Positions 1 through 5,385 of a stretch of DNA of 5,385 bases are shown in pieces (position 1 is the first letter of the stretch; each line of letters opens with the position of its first letter). The notes beneath the pieces were generated by a model, which had not been told where the DNA came from, searched no databases, and worked only from the letters and a program-made list of their open reading frames with translations. A program made the translations under genes and the position numbers. Where the stretch lies: contig JAKAPG010000123.1 in assembly GCA_021823085.1 (NCBI GenBank), forward strand, positions 1 to 5,385, in the 5' to 3' direction. The stretch is from Thermoplasmata archaeon. GTDB lineage: Archaea > Thermoplasmatota > Thermoplasmata > Lutacidiplasmatales > UBA184.

Positions 1-857
1 GCGGCGGGCGTTCCGTACAGGAGGTGGGCCTGGTCGGCCAGATAGTCGAGCAACGCGAGGTCGTGCTCGACCACGAGCACCCCACGCTCGGTGCCGAGGC
101 GATGAAGTACGCGAGCGATCTTGAGGCGGTGGACGATGTCGAGGTATCCGGACGGCTCGTCGAACAGATAGAGGTCCGCGTCCGTCGCCAGCGTACGTCC
201 GATCGCGGCAAGCTGCAGCTCGCCGCCCGAGATCTCGGAGAGATGACGGTCCTTGCGCGCCGAGAGGCCGAGCTCGTCGAGAACGACCGAGCCGCGGGGG
301 CCGCCCGCGAGCACGTGCTCCGCGACGGTCTCCTCCCGGTCCGCCAGCGCATCGACGTACTGGGGTTTGAAGGCGACCGTGAGCCCCCCCGTGCGGATCC
401 GCTCCAGATGCGCGTGGAGCGCCGTCCCGCGGTATCGCTCGGCCACCGCGGCCCACGTCCCGGGATGCTCGTAATCCCCGAGATTCGGGATCTCCGTCCC
501 GGCGATGATCCTCAGAGCGGTCGACTTCCCGGTGCCGTTCGGCCCGAGGATGCCGGTGATCCCGTGCGACGGAGGGACCGGGAGTCGGTAGAGCCGGAAG
601 CCGTTGTACCCGTACCGATGCACGATCTCCGACTCCTCGGCCTCGGGCGTGTTCAGGATCTTGATCGCGTCGAACGGGCACTTGTGGATGCAGATCCCGC
701 AGCCGATGCACAGGGTCTCCGAGATGATCGGCTGACCGGTGGGACCCTCGACGATGCACTCCTGCTGCATCCGGTTCACCGGGCAATACTCCGCGCACTC
801 CCAGCGGCACTCCTTCGGATGGCAACGGTCGTTCAGCAGGATCGCGATCCGTGCCAC
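1..857 (-). CDS. ABCE1/Rli1 ribosome recycling ATPase, N-terminal half (partial)
   Basis: This is the N-terminal 285 residues of ABCE1 (RNase L inhibitor homologue), which splits ribosomes into subunits after termination. The Fe-S domain shows two cysteine sets, C12-x4-C17-x3-C21-x3-C25-P and C50-x2-C53-x2-C56-x3-C60-P, as expected for two [4Fe-4S] clusters, plus the family's extra Cys34. The linker HRYG...RLPVP (80-95) is typical of ABCE1. The first nucleotide-binding domain has Walker A GPNGTGKST (105-113), an ABCE1-type helix-loop-helix insert (about 134-160), Q-loop KPQYVD (164-169), signature ISGGE (209-213), Walker B LYLFDEP (229-235) and H-loop VVEHD (262-266). The second ATPase domain lies beyond the left edge; the family is usually about 600 residues. 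Start is GTG at 857, set by GGAGG at 869-865 and a 2-base gap after the upstream ATPase stop. The signature reads ELQL where family members usually have ELQR. Identification is firm; the gene is cut by the window, not visibly broken. Confidence 0.96.
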   Translation of the reverse strand, partial: MARIAILLNDRCHPKECRWECAEYCPVNRMQQECIVEGPTGQPIISETLCIGCGICIHKCPFDAIKILNTPEAEESEIVHRYGYNGFRLYRLPVPPSHGITGILGPNGTGKSTALRIIAGTEIPNLGDYEHPGTWAAVAERYRGTALHAHLERIRTGGLTVAFKPQYVDALADREETVAEHVLAGGPRGSVVLDELGLSARKDRHLSEISGGELQLAAIGRTLATDADLYLFDEPSGYLDIVHRLKIARVLHRLGTERGVLVVEHDLALLDYLADQAHLLYGTPA

Positions 858-859
858 GA

Positions 860-1552
860 CTAGGCCTCCGTACGATCCGCGACGATCCGGCCGTCCTCGA
901 GGCGCAAGTGGCGCTGAGCGCGCGCCGCGACGAGAGGGTTATGGGTGACGACCACGAGAGTCGCCTTGGCACGGGCGCGCGCCGCCTCGAGCAAGGTAAG
1001 CACGACATCCGTGGCCGCTCGGTCCAGCTCTCCGGTCGGCTCGTCGGCAAGGACGAGCCCGGGTTCGTTCGCGACCGCCCGGGCGATCGCGACGCGCTGC
1101 TCCTCCCCCCCCGAGAGCTGGTGAGGAAGCGCGTTGGCCCGGTGATCGATCCCCATCTCCCGGAGGAGTTCGTGCGCGCGCTCCTCCCGCTCCGGCCGGG
1201 CTACGCCCGCGGCCCGCATCGGCAACGCAACGTTCTCGATGGCGGTCAACGTCGGCAAGAGGTAGAACCTTTGAAAGATGAACCCCACGCTCGTGAGTCG
1301 AAGGCGGGCTCGCTCGCGCTCGGTCCTTGCCGCGACCGGACGCCCGTCCCAGCGGATCTCACCCTCGCTGGGCACATCCAGGAGCCCGAGCAGGTTGAGG
1401 AGGGTCGTCTTGCCGCATCCGCTGGGCCCCTCGATCGAGACGTACTCTCCTCCGGGTATCGAGCCGACGAGGTTCCGCAGGACGAAGACCGGTTCGCCGA
1501 ACCCCTCGTAGCTCTTGGAGACGCCTACGAGATCGATCGTGGGTGCGCTCAC
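860..1552 (-). CDS. MacB/LolD-type ABC transporter ATP-binding subunit
   Basis: A complete 230-residue ABC ATPase of the MacB/LolD/FtsE class, the usual size for this family. It should sit on the cytoplasmic face and drive the two permeases encoded immediately upstream. Visible motifs are Walker A GPSGCGKTT (42-50), Q-loop FIFQRFYLLPTLT (91-103), which is characteristic of the MacB/LolD class, signature LSGGEEQR (146-153), Walker B LVLADEP (166-172), D-loop GELD (174-177) and H-loop VTHN (202-205). All catalytic elements look intact. Start is GTG at 1552, overlapping the preceding permease stop as GTGA (1552-1549), with GAGG at 1563-1560 seven bases upstream. The stop is TAG at 862-860, two bases before the ABCE1 start. 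Substrate cannot be told from the ATPase. The class is certain; the assignment to the adjacent permeases rests on gene order and family pairing. Confidence 0.95.
   Translation of the reverse strand: MSAPTIDLVGVSKSYEGFGEPVFVLRNLVGSIPGGEYVSIEGPSGCGKTTLLNLLGLLDVPSEGEIRWDGRPVAARTERERARLRLTSVGFIFQRFYLLPTLTAIENVALPMRAAGVARPEREERAHELLREMGIDHRANALPHQLSGGEEQRVAIARAVANEPGLVLADEPTGELDRAATDVVLTLLEAARARAKATLVVVTHNPLVAARAQRHLRLEDGRIVADRTEA
865..869 (-). promoter_or_regulatory. Shine-Dalgarno site for ABCE1
   Basis: GGAGG lies 7 bases before the GTG at 857 and inside the last codons of the upstream ATPase gene. It supports the GTG as the start, which also gives the expected N-terminus (ARIAILL) just before the first cysteine set. 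It suggests ABCE1 is translated from the shared message. Confidence 0.75.
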
Positions 1553-2793
1553 CGGAGCGCCTCGGGAATGTTCAACCGCAGGGCCGCGCGACTCGCGAAC
1601 AGACTGACGAGAGCTGCGAGGCCGAGAACGCCGGCCGCGATGGCTCCGAGGATCACGGGATCGTAGACCGCGAGCGACGCCGCCGTTGCGACCGCCCCAC
1701 CCGCATACCGGGCGAGAACCGTGTCGATCAGATATCCGCTCAGCACACCGGTGGCGACACCCAGCGCGGCGAGGGATACCGCTTGAATCGCGATCTCGGT
1801 CGCGAGGGTGCGCGAAGGCAGCCCGATCGCCCGGCGGATCCCGATCGATCGACGCTGAAGCTCGACGCGTCGCACGAGGATGATCGCGAGAAAGAACAGG
1901 CCGACGGTCAGCCCGACGGAAGAGAGCGCCAGATAAAAGCCGGTCAGGATCGCGCTCGCGGACCGGAGCTGTTGCGATTCCTGCAACTGGGTCGTCACGC
2001 CATAGTAGGGCGCCAGCCGCTGGATCTCCGAGGCCACCCGGCTCACGATCGCGGGATTCGTCGTCGCGGAGCTCACGAGAGCGACCTGGATCTGGTCGGA
2101 GGAGTCGAGCAGCGTGCTTCCGCCGTCCGCGCGGGCCAGCCCGCCCATCACCTGCAGGTCGGACAGCGGCAACAGCGCCGTGAAGATCGTCGTCGCGCCG
2201 AAGCCCGATGCGCTGATGTTGAACGTACCCGTGACGGTAAAGGGAGTGGCGAGCGAGCGGTTGGTGCTCGGGCCGAGGCGGATCGACTCCCCTCTCACAA
2301 TCCCGTGCGCGACCAAGAACGGGTAGGCAAGCAGCACATCGTTGGACGGGGTTCCGTTGTAGGTGCCGTTGTCGAAGTGGGTCGAATCCGTCGGATCTCC
2401 GAGAGGCAACGGCGCCGGGAAGAGCCCGGCCTCCAAGGGGCCGAGCGTCGCCGAGAACGCCCGCGGGATGACACCGTCTGCCTCGACCGGAGCGACGGCT
2501 CCGTTGTCGAGGAAAGCATCGAGGTTCAATGTCAGAACGGGCGAGGCGGCCGCGACGTCCGTGAGGTTGTCGATGGACGCGGCGAGCGCATGGGAATCGC
2601 GGATCCCGTGGGTTCCGGCCGCGTTCACCGTGATCTCGTAGCCCGAGTTCTGGATCGAACGAAGCTCATGGGCGGAAACACCCCCTCCGACACTCACCAG
2701 CACGACCGGTAGCGTGACCGCGGCTGCGATGGCCGCTACGGCTAGGATGAGCTGGAGTCGCGCGTGCGCCGCTTGGCCATGCCGGCGCTTCAT
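1549..2793 (-). CDS. MacB/FtsX-family ABC transporter permease (second permease)
   Basis: A 414-residue permease with the MacB/FtsX layout: a short basic N-terminus (MKRRHGQ), TM1 at about 12-36, a large external domain at about 40-280, then three C-terminal membrane segments at about 285-308, 335-356 and 378-400. The cytoplasmic loop after TM2 has RRSIGIRRAIG (315-324 region), the classic FtsX-domain motif that contacts the ATPase. The external domain has the MacB core-like stretch NDVLLAYPFLVAHGIVRGE (151-169). It carries five N-x-S/T sequons (N76, N142, N146, N178, N192), which suits a glycosylated archaeal surface domain. Start is ATG at 2793, which overlaps the first permease's stop as ATGA (2793-2790); GGAG lies 11 bases upstream. 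A longer frame back to 3069 gives an Arg-rich N-terminus that is out-of-frame permease 1 and is not used. Likely one half of a heteromeric pair with the first permease. Substrate unknown. Confidence 0.9.
   Translation of the reverse strand: MKRRHGQAAHARLQLILAVAAIAAAVTLPVVLVSVGGGVSAHELRSIQNSGYEITVNAAGTHGIRDSHALAASIDNLTDVAAASPVLTLNLDAFLDNGAVAPVEADGVIPRAFSATLGPLEAGLFPAPLPLGDPTDSTHFDNGTYNGTPSNDVLLAYPFLVAHGIVRGESIRLGPSTNRSLATPFTVTGTFNISASGFGATTIFTALLPLSDLQVMGGLARADGGSTLLDSSDQIQVALVSSATTNPAIVSRVASEIQRLAPYYGVTTQLQESQQLRSASAILTGFYLALSSVGLTVGLFFLAIILVRRVELQRRSIGIRRAIGLPSRTLATEIAIQAVSLAALGVATGVLSGYLIDTVLARYAGGAVATAASLAVYDPVILGAIAAGVLGLAALVSLFASRAALRLNIPEALR
1560..1563 (-). promoter_or_regulatory. Short Shine-Dalgarno site for the ABC ATPase
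   Basis: GAGG sits 7 bases before the GTG at 1552, within the 3' end of the permease gene. Together with the GTGA stop/start overlap it supports this start and coupled translation. Confidence 0.5.
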
Positions 2794-4097
2794 GGGGCCC
2801 GGATCTCCTCGGCGATCGGCAACGTGACGGCGCGGGCGGCCGGTACGACCGACGCCCCGAGGCCGATCGCGATCACGACGAGGATCCCGACCGCGATGAC
2901 GGCGGGTTCGAAGGAGACGAACGAGAACCCGGCCGGGAGTCCGTGCACGAAACCATCGAGCGCGAGGTTCATGACATACGAGGCGAGGTAGGCGAGCGGC
3001 AGTCCGACGGCCAACCCGATCAACCCGAGGTAGACCGACTCTTCGACGACGCTCCCTCCGACCGACCACGAAGGAATGCCCAGCGCTCGCCGCAGGGCGA
3101 TCTCGTTCGAGCGTTCATCGACGCTCATCAGGAGCACCGCCGTCGTGAAGAGGGCGGCGACCACCAGCGCGAGCGCGGCGACGATGTCCCCGAAGGTTCG
3201 GTACAGGTTCACGACGTTCTGGACGGCGCCCAGGATCGATCCGATGGTAAAGACCGTCAATCCCGGATATGCGGTCTCGATCAGGTCTCGGTCGCGGTTC
3301 GGGTTCGAGTTGTCGTACAGGTGGACGAGCACCACGCTGGCGTAGTCCTGGGACGGGGTGCCCGCTCCGATGACCGATTGGAGTTGGGAGAGGTAGGTGA
3401 ACGCCAGCAGCGAGGAAGGGATCAACCAGAACGGCCCGGAGATCCCAACCACGAGGAAGGGGGTGGCCGAGCGATACCACGACCCGACCTGACCCGGGCC
3501 GCTCGGCTCCCCTTGCCCCATCCACACCAGCTGCCCCGGGACGACGTGGAGGATGCCGGCCAAGCCCTGATCGAGTACGACCTCGTTCGTCGCGTTCCCC
3601 CGCCAGGTTCCGTTCGAGTAGTGGGGGTCTCCCGGGTAGGTGAATCCCGGCCCGGTGTAAACGGGGGGAATGTCGATCCCCGCGTTGTCCGAGGGAATCC
3701 AGCCGATCGTGTACGACGTCGCGATCGCCCAGTTGGAAGGGATCGCGGATCCGTTCGCCGATGCGTTCGCACGGGCCCACATGGAGGCGTTCCCGTAGCT
3801 CATGTTCTCGATCAACCACGGGCTCGCGGTCTCGACGTTCGAGTCGTTCTGCGGGATCCCACGGGCGAGCGGGTGGGCGCCCGAGATCTCCGGAAACGTT
3901 GCGGCCGAGAGGCTCGTGTTCGCGCTCGTCACCACGAGGTCGACGCCGCTCTGCGCCGCCAGGGACGTCGCGCTGGACTGGATTCCGGCCGATACGGCCA
4001 GGAGTACGACGACCAGCGCGGTCGCGAGGCCGATCCCGAGGGCCGTCAGCGCCGAGCGGCCGGGCCGGCGCCGGATCGCGTCCAGAGCGGTGCGCAT
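2790..4097 (-). CDS. MacB/FtsX-family ABC transporter permease (first permease)
   Basis: A 435-residue permease of the MacB/FtsX family. TM1 is at about 16-40, after a basic stretch (RRRPGR, 9-14). The external domain spans about 41-300, and three further membrane segments lie at about 305-325, 352-375 and 398-420. The loop after TM2 reads ERSNEIALRRALG (328-340), the FtsX-type ATPase-contact motif, and the C-terminus has VPAARAVTLPIAEEIR, also typical. The MacB core-like stretch NEVVLDQGLAGIL (171-183) is visible. Eight N-x-S/T sequons cluster between N60 and N168 (N60, N84, N98, N103, N111, N115, N162, N168), consistent with an N-glycosylated extracytoplasmic domain. Start is ATG at 4097, preceded by GGAGG at 4108-4104 and 13 bases after the mptA stop. 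The open frame extends to 4163 but that part overlaps mptA and looks like shadow sequence. Differs clearly from the second permease, so a heteromer is likely. Substrate unknown. Confidence 0.91.
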   Translation of the reverse strand: MRTALDAIRRRPGRSALTALGIGLATALVVVLLAVSAGIQSSATSLAAQSGVDLVVTSANTSLSAATFPEISGAHPLARGIPQNDSNVETASPWLIENMSYGNASMWARANASANGSAIPSNWAIATSYTIGWIPSDNAGIDIPPVYTGPGFTYPGDPHYSNGTWRGNATNEVVLDQGLAGILHVVPGQLVWMGQGEPSGPGQVGSWYRSATPFLVVGISGPFWLIPSSLLAFTYLSQLQSVIGAGTPSQDYASVVLVHLYDNSNPNRDRDLIETAYPGLTVFTIGSILGAVQNVVNLYRTFGDIVAALALVVAALFTTAVLLMSVDERSNEIALRRALGIPSWSVGGSVVEESVYLGLIGLAVGLPLAYLASYVMNLALDGFVHGLPAGFSFVSFEPAVIAVGILVVIAIGLGASVVPAARAVTLPIAEEIRAP

Positions 4098-4103
4098 CGT
4101 GCT

Positions 4104-4108
4104 CCTCC
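4104..4108 (-). promoter_or_regulatory. Shine-Dalgarno site deciding the first permease start
   Basis: GGAGG, 6 bases before the ATG at 4097, fills most of the 13-base gap after the mptA stop. It favours this ATG over the in-frame start at 4163, which would place 22 odd Arg-rich residues ahead of TM1. Confidence 0.75.
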
Positions 4109-4110
4109 GC

Positions 4111-5016
4111 TCACTTCGCGGTCGCCCGTCGCAACGCTCCCAGCGTCGTGCGATGGGAGGCACGCACGTTGTACTTGTGGATCGACTCCTCGCTCACCGT
4201 CTCGGCGCGAACCTCGACCTCGTCGGGAAGCAGGGGGAACCGGACCGGGAGGTCAGCGAGGAGCTCGCGAAGCACATCCTCGACGAAGCGCGGCCGCCGG
4301 TGAGCGGCGAGGACGAGTCGAGCCTCGTCGCCTCGCTTCAGGATCGCGTAGGTGGGGGAGGACTGGGCGTGGGCAATCGCAGCCAGCAGATCATCGACCT
4401 CGATGTCGACCCCGTCCGGCGCGTCCAGTTCCAACCGGGTCCGGGTACGCTGGTTGTGCGTGATCATCGGGAGGTCCTTCCACGCCGGGTCCGCGAGCTG
4501 CGGGTATTCCTCGGCCAGAAGTTCACGGCAGCTCTCCATCGCGCAGGGGCACGCCGTCATGCCGACGGATTCCGCCCCGATGCTACGCATGACCCGCGTC
4601 GATCCGTCGGCGCGGATCGCACGGCTCTCGGCCAGCAGCAGAACGTCCTCGTAGCTCTCGCGTCCCGGAGCAATGCCTTGCCGTACGAAGTACTCGGCAT
4701 TCGCGTTGACCTGAGACTCGGAGGCATAGGGATGGCGGGCGAGCAGTTCCCGGGCGATCGACGAGCACGCCTCCTCCAGGCTTCCCACCGGGTGCTGGCT
4801 CGTTCGCTCTGTGATCTCGGCGAGGATCTCGGCGTTGCGAGACAGATCCGACCCCTTGCGAGCCGCGGGAAGATCGATCGCGACGGAGAACTCCGCGCTG
4901 AGCACCACCTCGCGACCGGTCCGAAGGACGTGAATCGGTTTGCGGACCCCTTCGATCCCGACCCGCCTCAGGTCGAGGTGGCCCCGAGCCGGGGAGATGG
5001 CATGGACGTCCGGCAT
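4111..5016 (-). CDS. mptA: GTP cyclohydrolase MptA (GCYH-IB/FolE2 superfamily)
   Basis: A complete 301-residue member of the MptA/FolE2 (type IB) GTP cyclohydrolase family, close to the usual archaeal length. In methanogens MptA opens the GTP ring with Fe(II) to give 7,8-dihydroneopterin 2',3'-cyclic phosphate, the first step to methanopterin; related enzymes also feed 7-deazaguanine (archaeosine) synthesis. Family marks seen here: the N-terminus MPDVHA followed by LRRVGIEGVRKP (16-27), DLSRNAE (57-63), the cysteine block GMTACPCAMESC (152-163) with the expected metal-binding Cys, THNQR (186-190) with a conserved His, PTYAILKRGDE (221-231), FVEDVLR (244-250) and EESIHKYN (276-283) with a second conserved His. 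Start is ATG at 5016; GGAG at 5026-5023 is 6 bases upstream. A frame open to 5208 runs across the TATA-like box and into the divergent gene and is rejected. It leads the minus-strand operon. Family is firm; which pathway it serves here cannot be told from this window. Confidence 0.95.
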   Translation of the reverse strand: MPDVHAISPARGHLDLRRVGIEGVRKPIHVLRTGREVVLSAEFSVAIDLPAARKGSDLSRNAEILAEITERTSQHPVGSLEEACSSIARELLARHPYASESQVNANAEYFVRQGIAPGRESYEDVLLLAESRAIRADGSTRVMRSIGAESVGMTACPCAMESCRELLAEEYPQLADPAWKDLPMITHNQRTRTRLELDAPDGVDIEVDDLLAAIAHAQSSPTYAILKRGDEARLVLAAHRRPRFVEDVLRELLADLPVRFPLLPDEVEVRAETVSEESIHKYNVRASHRTTLGALRRATAK

Positions 5017-5022
5017 CGCCCG

Positions 5023-5026
5023 CTCC
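5023..5026 (-). promoter_or_regulatory. Possible Shine-Dalgarno site for mptA
   Basis: GGAG is 6 bases before the ATG at 5016. It may not be transcribed if the TATA-like box at 5047-5041 sets the start point at the usual distance, since the message would then begin at about the ATG. Confidence 0.35.
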
Positions 5027-5040
5027 ACGGGGAGTCGAGT

Positions 5041-5047
5041 CTTATAG
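5041..5047 (-). promoter_or_regulatory. TATA-like box for the mptA operon
   Basis: CTATAAG on the minus strand, with its first T of TATAAG 30 bases before the A of the mptA ATG. Archaeal TATA boxes are centred about 26 bases before the transcription start, so the predicted start is within a few bases of the ATG, giving a leaderless or nearly leaderless message. Position and contrast with the GC-rich flanks are the evidence; no clear BRE was seen. Confidence 0.55.
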
Positions 5048-5068
5048 GGGTTCGGGCCCGCACTCCGC

Positions 5069-5112
5069 GGCCCGCATACGGCCCCGGAACGGCCATATAC
5101 CGGCCACCGCCC
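5069..5112. repeat. Four GGCC-led units with exact 11-base spacing
   Basis: GGCC begins at 5069, 5080, 5091 and 5102, so the units are GGCCCGCATAC, GGCCCCGGAAC, GGCCATATACC and GGCCACCGCCC. Each spacing is exactly 11 bases, about one helical turn, so all four tetramers lie on nearly the same DNA face. The third unit contains the plus-strand TATA-like box. GGCC is its own reverse complement, so orientation is undefined. This could be an operator for a regulator acting on the DUF59 promoter, or chance in GC-rich DNA. Confidence 0.4.
5094..5101 (+). promoter_or_regulatory. TATA-like box for the DUF59 gene
   Basis: CATATACC on the plus strand, centred about 26 bases before the ATG at 5123, which is the archaeal TATA spacing for a leaderless message. 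No good Shine-Dalgarno site precedes that ATG (only a G run), which agrees with leaderless translation. It lies between the third and fourth phased GGCC elements. Confidence 0.5.
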
Positions 5113-5122
5113 TAGACGGGGG

Positions 5123-5385
5123 ATGGCAGAGGCACTCCCTCCCCCGAACCTCCCGAGTTCGTCCGACGCAGGCGCGTCCCCGAACTCGGAGCGCGAGGCC
5201 CTGATCACGGCCGAGCTGAAGAAGATCTACGACCCCGAGATTCCAATGAACATCGTCGATCTCGGACTCATCTACGGCTTCGACTGGAATGGGGATAACG
5301 TCACCCTTCGGATGACCCTCACCGCACCGGGGTGCCCCGTTGCCGGGATCCTCGCCGAGGAGATCAAGACCGCGATCGAGAGATC
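5123..5385 (+). CDS. DUF59/MIP18-family Fe-S assembly factor (SufT/Cia2-like), 5' part
   Basis: The first 87 residues of a DUF59 (MIP18/PaaD/SufT) family protein; the end lies beyond the right edge. Members help load Fe-S clusters into target proteins; eukaryotic Cia2/MIP18 is in the cytosolic targeting complex and bacterial SufT works with the SUF system. Residues 1-22 are a Pro/Ser-rich tail that looks disordered. The domain starts at about 24, with the hallmark DPEIPMNIVDLGLIY (37-51) and MTLTAPGCPVAG (64-75) carrying the conserved Cys71-Pro. ATG at 5123 is the first good start after the divergent promoter; the next Met (42) is inside the domain. It is transcribed away from the mptA-ABC-ABCE1 operon. 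Because PaaD and other DUF59 branches share these motifs, the exact role is inferred: the general family is firm, the Fe-S role likely. Confidence 0.9.
   Translation, partial: MAEALPPPNLPSSSDAGASPNSEREALITAELKKIYDPEIPMNIVDLGLIYGFDWNGDNVTLRMTLTAPGCPVAGILAEEIKTAIER

Larger units (their letters stand above)
5017..5122. promoter_or_regulatory. Divergent promoter region between mptA operon and DUF59 gene
   Basis: This 106-base spacer separates two start codons that face away from each other and must hold the promoters for both directions. It contains an AT-rich patch near each gene in a very GC-rich setting, and a run of four evenly spaced GGCC tetramers. I see no terminator-like hairpin and no convincing small gene. 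Confidence 0.7.

Noticed and set aside
24..863. Long plus-strand open frame of 279 residues opposite ABCE1
   Set aside because: Its protein is Arg/Asp/Glu-rich without any family motif, and the minus strand encodes an unmistakable ABCE1. Long antisense frames are common in GC-rich coding DNA.
1543..2712. Plus-strand open frame of 389 residues opposite the second permease
   Set aside because: Highly charged low-complexity product (rich in Arg, Gly, Asp); antisense to a permease with clear membrane segments and the FtsX motif.
2794..3069. N-terminal extension of the second permease frame
   Set aside because: The added residues are Arg-rich and overlap the first permease's last membrane segments; the ATGA overlap at 2790-2793 gives a normal permease N-terminus.
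2943..4463. Plus-strand open frame of 506 residues
   Set aside because: Spans the junction of the first permease and mptA in antisense, with a charged, motif-free product.
5055..5058. A fifth GGCC as part of the phased array
   Set aside because: It is 14 bases before the first unit, so it does not share the 11-base register.
3802..5115. Plus-strand open frame of 437 residues opposite mptA
   Set aside because: Antisense to a complete MptA with all conserved blocks, and it runs through the divergent promoter; no recognisable domain.
5017..5208. N-terminal extension of the mptA frame to 5208
   Set aside because: It would cross both TATA-like boxes and overlap the DUF59 start; the family N-terminus begins at the ATG at 5016.

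Overview
The window looks like GC-rich archaeal chromosome (about two thirds G+C by eye). Three things point to Archaea. The leftmost gene is ABCE1/Rli1, the ribosome recycling ATPase found in archaea and eukaryotes. The gene at 4111-5016 is an MptA-type GTP cyclohydrolase. The membrane proteins carry many N-x-S/T sequons in their external domains, and the first genes on both strands have TATA-like boxes about 25-30 bases before the start codon. A Thermoplasmatota-like lineage is plausible, but this is a low-confidence guess from overall character only.

Layout: a tightly packed minus-strand gene string runs from 5016 down to 1 and off the left edge. In transcription order it holds mptA (5016-4111), two MacB/FtsX-type permeases (4097-2790 and 2793-1549), their ATPase (1552-860), and the N-terminal half of ABCE1 (857-1, cut by the window edge). 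Junctions are a 13-base gap, a 4-base ATGA overlap, a 4-base GTGA overlap and a 2-base gap. No room for an internal promoter or terminator is visible in the gaps, so all five genes are probably one transcript with translational coupling. On the plus strand, a DUF59/MIP18-family (SufT/Cia2-like) gene starts at 5123 and runs off the right edge. The 106-base divergent spacer (5017-5122) holds a TATA-like box for each direction and four GGCC tetramers spaced exactly 11 bases apart.

How the parts may fit: MptA opens a pterin or 7-deazaguanine pathway from GTP and needs a metal ion. ABCE1 carries two [4Fe-4S] clusters and splits ribosomes. The DUF59 protein belongs to a family that helps mature Fe-S proteins, and ABCE1 is a known client of the eukaryotic counterpart. 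The two permeases plus ATPase should form a heteromeric MacB/LolCDE-type ABC machine with an unknown substrate. A shared iron theme across the divergent promoter is an inference from gene order only.

I see no RNA genes, mobile elements, CRISPR arrays or terminators. The long plus-strand open frames between 24 and 5115 are antisense shadows typical of GC-rich coding DNA. No clearly novel multi-gene system stands out; the most notable points are the gene grouping, the phased GGCC array and an altered signature motif in ABCE1.
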